In this document: positions 16,901 to 23,626 of the stretch, in pieces
Numbering within the stretch: the stretch's first letter is position 1
Layout of the letters: each line of letters starts with the position of its first letter
Source of the DNA: an uncultured Paracoccaceae bacterium
Lineage (GTDB): Bacteria > Pseudomonadota > Alphaproteobacteria > Rhodobacterales > Rhodobacteraceae
Assembly: GCA_937920555.1 (NCBI GenBank)
Contig: CAKZTM010000111.1
Location: 1-35,712, forward strand
DNA: 35,712 nucleotides
Direction of reading: 5' to 3'
Position numbers and translations under genes: made by a program
The notes under the pieces: model-generated
What the model was told of the DNA's origin: nothing
The model's database searches: none
What the model saw: the letters and a program-made list of their open reading frames with translations, nothing else

Positions 16901-17710
16901 GGTATCGTCGCCAGTGCCGCCATCGATCGTGTCGTCGCCGGTATCACCATCAACGCTATCGTTTCCATCTCCGGCTTCTATCTCGTCATCGCCGGTTGTT
17001 ATCTGGTCGCCAGCGGCATCTATAAACCCAAGCCCCAAAGTATCGTCGCCGGATGTACCATCGACAGAATAAATGCTTGGCACACCATCCTCGATGCTCA
17101 GCGTGAATGTTCCGGCGGGGTCCCCTCCTAGAAAATCGCTGCTGTCATAATTCAGGACGGAGGCATTGTTTCCAGAGCCCTCCAGCTCAAAATCAACAGC
17201 ACCACCATCAGTGATACCAGCGGTTGCTACACCGTACCCACCATTAGACCATTGGATATCTTCATAGATCAGTTCGACATCAAAATCGTCGTTGCCATTA
17301 TCTGTGAGCACCACTTGGAAAGAATTTGAACCACTGCCCGAGTAAGGTGCGACATCCAACCAGGTGATGGTTACTGTGCCCGTCGTGGGATCGAGATCCC
17401 AGTAAATATCCCCGCCCTTGTTGATATCGGCATCGGACCAAAATGGAACGATTGCGGGTTCCGACAGTCCTGCGACACCGCTGGGGCTATAGCCGGTTTG
17501 TGGGCCGTCAAACGTAATCAGACCGTTAGAGTTGATATAAATGTCTGTATAGTTGGTGCCAAAATAGTTGATCCCGTTGCTGCCAAAAACAGACGAGATA
17601 TCTACTTGAACGCTGCCGTCATCATTATTCCCGGCAAATTTGGTGCTGGTGGAGAAGGCATTCTCGCCGTATCCGCTGGCCCCACCAAGACCTGAGTTCA
17701 TGGTCGCCAT
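14000..17710 (-). CDS. Large secreted RTX protein with NIDO domain and C-terminal Hint domain
   Basis: This 1236-residue acidic protein has three parts. Residues about 1-215 form a nidogen (NIDO)-like domain (YTDIYINSNGLITFDG, PAIVPFWSDADINKGGDIYW). Residues about 220-1000 hold many calcium-binding GGxGxDxLx nonapeptides, interrupted by three related blocks of about 95 residues. Residues about 1044-1236 are a Hint domain beginning VCFTSGTAIRTPRGDILIDD, with the Cys that starts Hint modules. Hint domains can cleave peptide bonds autocatalytically. The RTX repeats point to type I secretion, which needs no N-terminal signal, and none is seen; no type I transporter gene is present in the window. 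GGGAG (17719-17723) lies eight bases before the ATG. A surface or biofilm adhesin role is inferred. Confidence 0.9.
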   Translation of the reverse strand: MATMNSGLGGASGYGENAFSTSTKFAGNNDDGSVQVDISSVFGSNGINYFGTNYTDIYINSNGLITFDGPQTGYSPSGVAGLSEPAIVPFWSDADINKGGDIYWDLDPTTGTVTITWLDVAPYSGSGSNSFQVVLTDNGNDDFDVELIYEDIQWSNGGYGVATAGITDGGAVDFELEGSGNNASVLNYDSSDFLGGDPAGTFTLSIEDGVPSIYSVDGTSGDDTLGLGFIDAAGDQITTGDDEIEAGDGNDSVDGDTGDDTIDGGTGDDTILSGSTYGGPVSWTTANNSANLTGTADQNYFSWTAENGSSATIRLSDSPGAGDGDGVADYIRVETTEQTGTLIVGDFDMGTDKIVLQEMYSSLTTTSGSGYETVTITYTNGNSQEFQIYSSDTFDVSQIFTTVEPTILLSDNDSLVGGNDADTFVIENGSGSDTIVGGEGGTDSDTVDFSSLTGAVTVTHTGSETGTTTDGTDTLTFSEVESFILSDHNDSVTGSSDTSGMNVSAGTGDDTVVGGAGGDTILGEDGSDSIDGGDGDDVLTGGGGDDTLTGGDGDDLVSGGDGNDLLTTGLGQDTLLGGDGNDTLMNSAGDDSLVGGAGDDSIVASEGNDTLEGNAGNDTLIGGADNDRLSGGTGDDSMDGGDDADTFILEDSFGDDTIIGGEDGNDSDTIDASSLSDGVTVAFSGSEAGTFTQAGDTATFSQIEQFTLTDFDDILTGSSGLVAITVDGGDGNDTIRGGWGNDSLLGGTGDDLILGGSSSDWLEGGDGNDSLISNSGNDTMYGGAGDDYFQSGSGSNVAYGEAGNDRFNIGDNETLFGGNDADSFEAIFGMGSASVVGGEGGIDSDTIDLSGSSGSVTVSYTGDEAGSVTDGSDTLTFSQIENIFLTAFDDSLDGSADSLGMNIFADGGDDTISGGSGGDTIEGGTGDDAISGGAGNDIFTYAAGDGHDTITDFNTGNTGTISDGDSGNNDFIDLSGFYDNLAELYADLSDDNTLNQSNTTDTKGRLVDYTDNSEFGVGDALSFTGASADNTSFTQENTGVVCFTSGTAIRTPRGDILIDDLRVGDLVNTMDNGPQPIRWIGMRHIGSNDLAANETLRPVLIPRGFLGAERNLFVSRQHALLQRPDHLVRAIHLTGSNGVRIAHGKRAVTYIHLMFDAHQIIFAENTAAESFYPGPTALEMFESATRQEFLQEFPQFRKNIGCWVAITEAYGDMVRPLSKLRHPLDHWSKSKQIEIR
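14950..16480 (-). repeat. Three internal ~95-residue modules in the RTX protein
   Basis: At residues about 415-510, 640-735 and 817-912 the protein repeats one pattern: DADxF, then an acidic loop, GGExGxDSDT(I/V)D, a beta stretch GxVTVxxxGxExG, DTxTFSx(I/V)E and xDxxxxGSx. The DNA copies have diverged, so the duplication is old. Ordinary RTX nonapeptides separate the modules. Confidence 0.75.
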
Positions 17711-18138
17711 TTACCGCACTCCCAAAGCGGCAGGGACGGGTAAAACACAGCGCCAGTCGATCGGAAAAATCTTCCCGACCGAAGTCCACCAAGACATTGT
17801 GAATCGAATCATACCACCCGGCACATTCAAGCCCTTACTGCAATCTCAAGGCAGATACGTAAGGCCTATAGGATACCAGAATGTTAAGTGTAAAAATTGT
17901 ATTAAATTATGTTTATCAATGGGATATGGGAAATCCAGAACAGGATAATTGCATGACTGAACACACGTCCTTTGGTGCAATTTTGGACGGGTTCGGACAG
18001 GCCATCATGACAGATAATAATCTTTAGTCAGAGCTTACAATTGGGGCTGTCCCACATGAACGATCTCAAGAAAATCCCCAAACACAAATGGCTGTCCCAT
18101 CCACAAGACACGAATGATATTGATTGCGGTGTGGTCGG
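17711..18138. other. Gap between two minus-strand genes
   Basis: This 428-bp region holds the upstream region of the RTX gene and the downstream end of the adenylation-fusion gene. A candidate minus-strand promoter is at 17865-17894. A 24-codon frame at 17953-18027 is too short to support. No RNA gene or strong terminator was seen. Confidence 0.5.
17865..17894 (-). promoter_or_regulatory. Possible promoter of the RTX gene
   Basis: On the minus strand, TTTACA (plus 17889-17894) and TATAGG (plus 17865-17870) are separated by 18 bp in an AT-rich stretch about 155 bp before the RTX start. The match is moderate and the call tentative. Confidence 0.25.
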
Positions 18139-20724
18139 TTATTTTTTCACACTGGCCGTGATGAAGCGGCGCTCCCAATTGAAATCAATTTTAGCCAACG
18201 CGAGTTGAGACTGACACTTGGTTTGCAATCTCTTAAATATAATGGCCGCGAGAAAACTTCCTACAATTGTGGCAGGGGCCACAAATCCAGTATTCATACT
18301 TATGCGTTCTATCAGGCTTTGCACAATTGGGTGCAGCAAATAGACGATCATTGTCAGACCTGCCATGGTCACGATTGCATTGGCTACGGTTCTGCCAATC
18401 TTGACCGACGTGCCCAAAAGAATTGTGGCCAGACCAAAATACATGAATGCCGCCGCGGTGACCGGCACCTCTGCCCAATGTCTGGTAAAGACGATAATCA
18501 AAGCGATCAGAAAAGTACTTTTCAACCGTACCGTCGTCGCGAAGTGGAGACACCAGCCCATCAAAAACAGCTCAAATGCACCCAGCGTGTGACGTATGCG
18601 AAGCCCGGGCAAGATCTCGGTTAGTTGCACAAAGTCGATCAAAACAAAGACGCCGATAAGCGCGATCATTCCGGTCATGAAAGGTTGGATTGCAGCCAAT
18701 TTGCGCACGCTTGGTAGCGAGAATGGCAGGACGCTCAGGAATACCAGTTGCGCATACGCACAAACATACCAGTAGGGTTCAATTGCGGGGCCCGTGATCT
18801 CTCGTTCAAAATTCCCCAAAAGAAGGAACCAGTTCAGCTCGATGGGTTTGTACAGAAAATGCACAGACCCCATTATTATGAAATACCCTAACAAGATCGG
18901 CCCAAGCATGGCCTTGGCTGAGCGTAGAATATCCCCCCGAAACAGGGGCGCGCTCTGGAAGCGTGCCAAGGAGAACCCGGAGAGGATCAACATCAAATAG
19001 GCCCCCCCGCTGATATGAAAGTCCGTGGTGTGATGGAGCATGACCGCAACTATTGCCGCAATGCGCCACAGAACATCTACAGGAACCTGAACTAAATTGA
19101 TTTTGTCATTTTCGCCGCCTGGCGTGTTTGAAATCGCCAACAGGCTGGATAGCGGCAGAGTTTCCCAAGCGGCTGGTAGTGGCGCACCGCTATTTTGAAG
19201 GCTTAGCTGGACCTCCAGATAAGATAGACTGTCCCCGCCATGGTCCTGAAAACTGCGGTGCATATCAAGTGACTTGGTACGCAAAACCCGCTCCAGAAGC
19301 GCTTGTAGATCGTGATCGATCTTGGGTTTCTGCTCGGCAATATCCAGCGCCATAGTTTTAAGGGTCTTGTAGTCGACTTTTCCGGAGCTCAGGACCGGCA
19401 CGTCATCCATGTCGGCAATCGTATAGAGCGAGGATGAGAGACCTAACTCCTGCTCCAAATGATCACGGTAGGTCTCGCGAGACCCGCTTTGAGCAAAAAC
19501 GACAAGTTGCGTATCCGAGCCGGAGCAATAGGCCTTAAGGCCCTTTTGCCGCAGATCCGTTTCAATCTGATCCAGGCTCAATCTTAGGCCATTCATCTTG
19601 ACAAAACGGGAGGATCGACCAACAATTTTAAAAAATCCATTGGACATGCGCTTGGCAATGTCGCCGGTGGCCAATTTATCCAGCTCGGCGCCTTTGGCCA
19701 GGTCTGCAATGGCGGTTGCATATCCCATCATCACGTTTGGACCGCGGTAGATCAGCTCACCTTCGGTATCTGCGCCGGTGATGCTTTGGCCATTGGCATC
19801 CTCCAGAGACAAGACACCACCCGGAACGGCCTGACCGATGCTGTCCATTTGCGTCTCTTCCGCATCAGCAGGGACGTATGAAATGCGCGGCGAGGCCTCC
19901 GTCTGTCCGTACATCACAAACAGCTTCCAACCCTCTTTGCGTGCTTGACGATGAAAGGATACAGCCAGTTCTGGATCAAATCGCCCACCGGCTTGGGTCA
20001 CATATTTCAATGTGGGGAAACGATCTGGAGAGAGGTTTTCGGCGGCCAGCATTTCGAACTGCACGGGCACCAAAGACAAAGATGTTACGCCGAGTTCTCG
20101 TGCCTTGGACCAAAAGCGATCATGAGTGATCGAATGATCGGTTAAGACCAAAGAGCCGCCCGAGGCCAGTTGCACATTTAAAACCGAGAGGCCGTAGGAA
20201 TAGTGCCAGGGCAGGGTGGTAATTGCGCGATCGGTTGGCTGAGCCTCCAGATAAGTTGCGATAGACGCGGCATTGGAGGCGATGTTTTCTCGCGACAGGC
20301 GGACCAGTTTCGCAGCGCCGGTTGTGCCTGATGTCGAGAGCATAACCGCGAGCTCTGGGTTCAGGTCGTGTTGATCAGAGTTTTGAAGCTCGACATCCCA
20401 ATCCCCATCCTTACGTCGCAGAACCACGTTGGGCTGATAGGTTTCTCGTATATTACTTCCCGCAGTGCACTCGTTTTCACCGCCGATGATCACCGGCCAT
20501 CCCGATCTCAGTGCGGCAAGATAAAGGGCTATTGGGAGTACGTCATTCTCCGCCTCGATCAAAATTAACGGACGGTGAACATTTGGCCCCACAGTCTGGC
20601 TGACCAGCTTCGCTGTATCGTCGGCCAAATCTGAAAGCGAATTGTAAGAAATTACCGTGGATTCGGCAAAGAGGCACGGGCGATCTGCAAATTTATCAAA
20701 ATCCTGCCAGAAAAATGCACTCAT
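18139..20724 (-). CDS. Adenylation - carrier - membrane acyltransferase fusion protein
   Basis: This protein of about 861 residues has three domains. Residues 1-455 form an AMP-forming adenylation domain: P-loop LSTSGTTGAAKL (129-140), YGQTE (272-276), TGD (353-355), the GRSSRFVKMNGLRLS hinge, and the catalytic Lys in SGKVDYKTLK (about 449). Residues about 465-535 form a carrier domain with the attachment Ser in DHGGDSLSY (Ser499). Residues about 545-850 form a multi-span acyltransferase-3-type domain starting LWRIAAIVAVMLHH. It should activate a carboxylic acid as its adenylate, load it on its own phosphopantetheine arm and pass it to an acceptor at the membrane. The substrate is unknown. 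ATG 20724 is preferred; the frame extends to a TTG at 20739, but GGGG upstream fits the ATG better. No phosphopantetheinyl transferase is nearby. Confidence 0.88.
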   Translation of the reverse strand: MSAFFWQDFDKFADRPCLFAESTVISYNSLSDLADDTAKLVSQTVGPNVHRPLILIEAENDVLPIALYLAALRSGWPVIIGGENECTAGSNIRETYQPNVVLRRKDGDWDVELQNSDQHDLNPELAVMLSTSGTTGAAKLVRLSRENIASNAASIATYLEAQPTDRAITTLPWHYSYGLSVLNVQLASGGSLVLTDHSITHDRFWSKARELGVTSLSLVPVQFEMLAAENLSPDRFPTLKYVTQAGGRFDPELAVSFHRQARKEGWKLFVMYGQTEASPRISYVPADAEETQMDSIGQAVPGGVLSLEDANGQSITGADTEGELIYRGPNVMMGYATAIADLAKGAELDKLATGDIAKRMSNGFFKIVGRSSRFVKMNGLRLSLDQIETDLRQKGLKAYCSGSDTQLVVFAQSGSRETYRDHLEQELGLSSSLYTIADMDDVPVLSSGKVDYKTLKTMALDIAEQKPKIDHDLQALLERVLRTKSLDMHRSFQDHGGDSLSYLEVQLSLQNSGAPLPAAWETLPLSSLLAISNTPGGENDKINLVQVPVDVLWRIAAIVAVMLHHTTDFHISGGAYLMLILSGFSLARFQSAPLFRGDILRSAKAMLGPILLGYFIIMGSVHFLYKPIELNWFLLLGNFEREITGPAIEPYWYVCAYAQLVFLSVLPFSLPSVRKLAAIQPFMTGMIALIGVFVLIDFVQLTEILPGLRIRHTLGAFELFLMGWCLHFATTVRLKSTFLIALIIVFTRHWAEVPVTAAAFMYFGLATILLGTSVKIGRTVANAIVTMAGLTMIVYLLHPIVQSLIERISMNTGFVAPATIVGSFLAAIIFKRLQTKCQSQLALAKIDFNWERRFITASVKK

Positions 20725-20811
20725 CAAACAATACCCCAAAAGAATGTCTTGAAAGGTATTGGAATGGCGGAAATCCGCCTAGTGGCTATTTATAGCTAGG
20801 GTTAATATGTT

Positions 20812-20841
20812 GCAAAACAAGCGCAGAAGTAGAAACTGCGC
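20812..20841 (-). terminator. Possible terminator of the cyclase-channel-lipoprotein operon
   Basis: On the minus strand, GCGCAG and CTGCGC pair across a 9-nt loop (plus 20821-20841), followed by TTGTTTTG. It lies about 90 bp past the stop of the lipoprotein gene. The six-pair stem is short. A second dyad (AACACTG/CAGTGTT, 20842-20869) sits beside it. Confidence 0.5.
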
Positions 20842-20932
20842 AACACTGACAGGTGTATCGCGCAGTGTTCGCAGTTGTCGGGCCGGCGGGCCAAGGAAAG
20901 TGCCCAAGCCGCTTCATTTCCGGAAGCTCAGG

Positions 20933-22120
20933 TCATTTAAAAGGCATCGGGTAATGGATGCCGCCGGCCGAATGAAGCGCGTTCAAGCCCCGGACAAGGT
21001 TGAACTTGGAGTCAAATCCAAGATGGCGGTCATAGATGTCCTTGTAGTTGCCCACCTGGGCTATGATTTGGTAGCAAAAATCATCGGCAAGACCCAGTTT
21101 GCTTCCCAGCTGTCCCTCAAATCCCAACAGACGTCTGATCTGCAGATTTGTGGTGTCTTTCATCTGTGCCACTCGGTCTTGCGAGACGCCGAGCGCTTCT
21201 GCGTTGAGCAGGCATTGACCGGTCCAAAATACGATATCGCGCCAATTGTCATCCATATGGCGCACGACCGGACCGAGGGGTTCACGACTTATCTCATCTA
21301 GCAAGATTGTGTGTTCAGGCGGTTTGTCGAGCAACGTGCGCTGTGCGACGAGACTGGACTTGTCGCCAGTATAGGCATCACAAGCACCGTCTTCATATTG
21401 GGTCAACGCCGCAATGCGATCGTCGAATGCGCGGATTTCAACAGCTAGACCGGTAGTCTCGAAATAATCCCTGATGTTACTTTCAGAGGTGCTTCCGCTT
21501 TGCACGCAAACCGAGCGTCCGTTGAGGTCTGACAACTTGAGGATTTCATCATTCTTGCGCACAAGAAGCCCTTGTCCGTCATAGTACAAAACCCCTGCAA
21601 AATTCGCCCGCAACTCACTGTCGCGCGACATGGTCCAAGTGGTATTGCGCGTGAGCACATCGATCTCGCCAGATTGAAGGGCCGCAAAGCGCAATTTGCT
21701 GGTGAGGGGCACGATCTCGACCAAATCAGCGCCTTCAGAGCCCAGAGCCGCCGCACCAATCGCGCGACACATATCGATGTCAAACCCGACGAACTCGCCA
21801 TTGTCGGGGTCTAGATAGCCAAAGCCCGGTAAATCAGCATTGCCGCCACATCTCAAACGCTTGCGATCTTTGATGGCCTGAAGGGTTTCGCCCGTCTCGG
21901 CGAATGTGGCCGGTTGAGTGACGACTTGCTGGCGAATGATCACGCCGCCAAACCGCTTGAGCTCGCCCAATAGCGATGATGCGGAATCCAAGCGTTCTGT
22001 GAGGCGTTTGTTTTCTGCCTCTAGCTCAACAAGTTGCCGCTTTTGGGTGTCGCTGTCCTCTTCGGAGCAACTGACAAGTGCAAGCAGTGCAAGCAGTGCA
22101 ATCTTGACCCTAATCGCCAT
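20933..22120 (-). CDS. Lipoprotein with amino-acid-type solute-binding domain, no transporter partner
   Basis: This 395-residue protein begins with a lipoprotein signal (ALLALLALVSC, lipobox LVSC). A predicted coiled coil follows (RQLVELEAENKRLTERLDSA), then a periplasmic binding domain of the general amino-acid type (AapJ-like): RLRCGGNADLPGFGYLDPDN, FDIDMCRAIGAAALG, LRFAALQSGEIDVLTRNTTW. Such proteins normally feed an ABC permease, but none is encoded here, and the coiled-coil stalk after the lipid anchor is unusual. This suggests a sensory role, presenting an amino acid or similar solute to the channel or receptor encoded upstream. ATG 22120 has a strong GGAGG six bases before it; an in-frame start at 22171 lies within the channel gene. 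It overlaps the channel gene end by 11 bases. Confidence 0.88.
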   Translation of the reverse strand: MAIRVKIALLALLALVSCSEEDSDTQKRQLVELEAENKRLTERLDSASSLLGELKRFGGVIIRQQVVTQPATFAETGETLQAIKDRKRLRCGGNADLPGFGYLDPDNGEFVGFDIDMCRAIGAAALGSEGADLVEIVPLTSKLRFAALQSGEIDVLTRNTTWTMSRDSELRANFAGVLYYDGQGLLVRKNDEILKLSDLNGRSVCVQSGSTSESNIRDYFETTGLAVEIRAFDDRIAALTQYEDGACDAYTGDKSSLVAQRTLLDKPPEHTILLDEISREPLGPVVRHMDDNWRDIVFWTGQCLLNAEALGVSQDRVAQMKDTTNLQIRRLLGFEGQLGSKLGLADDFCYQIIAQVGNYKDIYDRHLGFDSKFNLVRGLNALHSAGGIHYPMPFK

Positions 22121-23624
22121 TTGTAACCTCCGAATGTAAGGGCGGTGCCGCCTCTGACCCTGAGGCCGCACGCGGCGCGGGGCGTCTTTTTTGTTGTTTG
22201 GGTACGGTGCGACTATTGATCAAATTATTGAGTTGATCATTCAACTTCGCATCTTGGTTGAGCACCTGATTGAAGGTCGCATGCGGCAGCAACAGCAGCT
22301 TACAATCCACTTCCGCCACCGCGCTGACTGGGCTAACGGCGCGCCCAAACAATCCAGTTTCACCAAACAATCCGCCAATCCCATAGCTATCAGAGGCATC
22401 GAGCCCATCATCATCGCCCGGCGTGTGAATGCGCACCGAGCCATCCATGACAATCAAAACCCCTTGCTCTTGTTCGCCCGGATCCAAAATGCGCTCAGTG
22501 GCGGCATAGTGTTTAATTTGTGCGGTCTCGCAGATCATATCCATCGATTTTTGGGACATGTGCTCAAAAATTGGAAGGCTGCGGAATGCGTCTTCCAACT
22601 CAGGTAAAGTGTCTGCCCGATCTGATGTCTTGGCCGAGGCTGTTTGTGCAAAGATCTTCTGCGCCTGCATTGGGATTTTGATGTCATCTCGCTGCGCGGC
22701 GTACCAAATACGCGTTAAGCAGTCTTGTAGCACCTCTGGTTTGGTCTCGTAATCATCAATCCAGAATTCGATCAGATATTGGGCGACAGGATTTTCCAGC
22801 TTGGTCAAAGACACGGCCGGTGCCGGATCGGCCAGGATACCAGGTGTCTTACTCATGGTTGTGTTTAACATGCGTTTGATCTCATTGGGGGGCACGTCAA
22901 AAGAGAAATAGAGCGTTTCATCCACCAGTGTGTTTGAAGTTGGGCGGCTGTGGTTTGTGATTGCCTCATCGGAAATTGCCCCGTTTGGGATCACGACCAG
23001 ATCGCCATTCCAGTCCTCAATATGGGTATACCGCCAGTTCACATCGATGATCTTGCCTTCCACATCGCCGAATTTGATCCAATCGCCGGTCTTGAAGGGG
23101 CTGTTCGCCACAAGAAGAACGCCAGAAACCAAATTGCTGAGTGTCGCTTGAAGCGCGAAAGCGATTACAATCGAGCCAATGCCGAGCGTTGTGGCCATTT
23201 CGCGAACCGGCAAGGCCCAGATATTTTGCACGATGTGATAGGCGATAAAACCGATCAGCGCATAAGGGGGAAGCCGCAGAAACAACTGAGGTGTTTTCGC
23301 GCGCCAGTCCGTATCTTGGTAGTGCCCATTCCCCAAAACTGCCCGTGTTGCCCGAAAGATAAAGGCGATCAACAGGACCCAAAACAGCGTGCTGACAAGA
23401 TTGGCAGGTACGCTGTGCACATCCACCGTAAAGACCAGCCGCAGAACCATGACCAGTACCAGACAGGGCAAAACCAGGTCGCGTGCAAATCGAAGGGCTG
23501 CCCCATATTCGCTTTGCCCGGCGCGCAGCCGGTCGACCAACTCGTTGAGGACAATAATGCAAAATGGCACGCCCAAAACGAGCAGGACGCCCCAACCGAC
23601 ATAGTTGGATTGCGCGATCTCCAT
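22110..23624 (-). CDS. MscS-type channel with C-terminal cyclic-nucleotide-binding domain
   Basis: This 504-residue protein has about four N-terminal membrane segments. The MscS pore helix and beta domain follow (about 142-225): GIGSIVIAFALQATLSNLVSG, then DWIKFGDVEGKI and VVIPNGAI. The C-terminal domain (about 348-455) has the cyclic-nucleotide-binding fold with FGETGLFGR. Family members (bCNG-type) couple an MscS pore to a cNMP sensor. The phosphate cassette looks altered: Gly-Glu is present, but the Arg-Ser/Thr-Ala expected about ten residues on is replaced by SPVSA. A low-complexity basic tail (KQQKRRPAPRAASG) follows. The start lies only two bases after the cyclase stop, so the genes are co-transcribed. 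Confidence 0.9.
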   Translation of the reverse strand: MEIAQSNYVGWGVLLVLGVPFCIIVLNELVDRLRAGQSEYGAALRFARDLVLPCLVLVMVLRLVFTVDVHSVPANLVSTLFWVLLIAFIFRATRAVLGNGHYQDTDWRAKTPQLFLRLPPYALIGFIAYHIVQNIWALPVREMATTLGIGSIVIAFALQATLSNLVSGVLLVANSPFKTGDWIKFGDVEGKIIDVNWRYTHIEDWNGDLVVIPNGAISDEAITNHSRPTSNTLVDETLYFSFDVPPNEIKRMLNTTMSKTPGILADPAPAVSLTKLENPVAQYLIEFWIDDYETKPEVLQDCLTRIWYAAQRDDIKIPMQAQKIFAQTASAKTSDRADTLPELEDAFRSLPIFEHMSQKSMDMICETAQIKHYAATERILDPGEQEQGVLIVMDGSVRIHTPGDDDGLDASDSYGIGGLFGETGLFGRAVSPVSAVAEVDCKLLLLPHATFNQVLNQDAKLNDQLNNLINSRTVPKQQKRRPAPRAASGSEAAPPLHSEVTNGD

Positions 23625-23626
23625 CC

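Noticed and set aside
17953-18027. 24-codon frame
   Set aside because: Too short, no clear ribosome site and no recognisable product.
20807-21301. 164-codon plus-strand frame
   Set aside because: Mostly antisense to the binding-protein gene; no protein family features.
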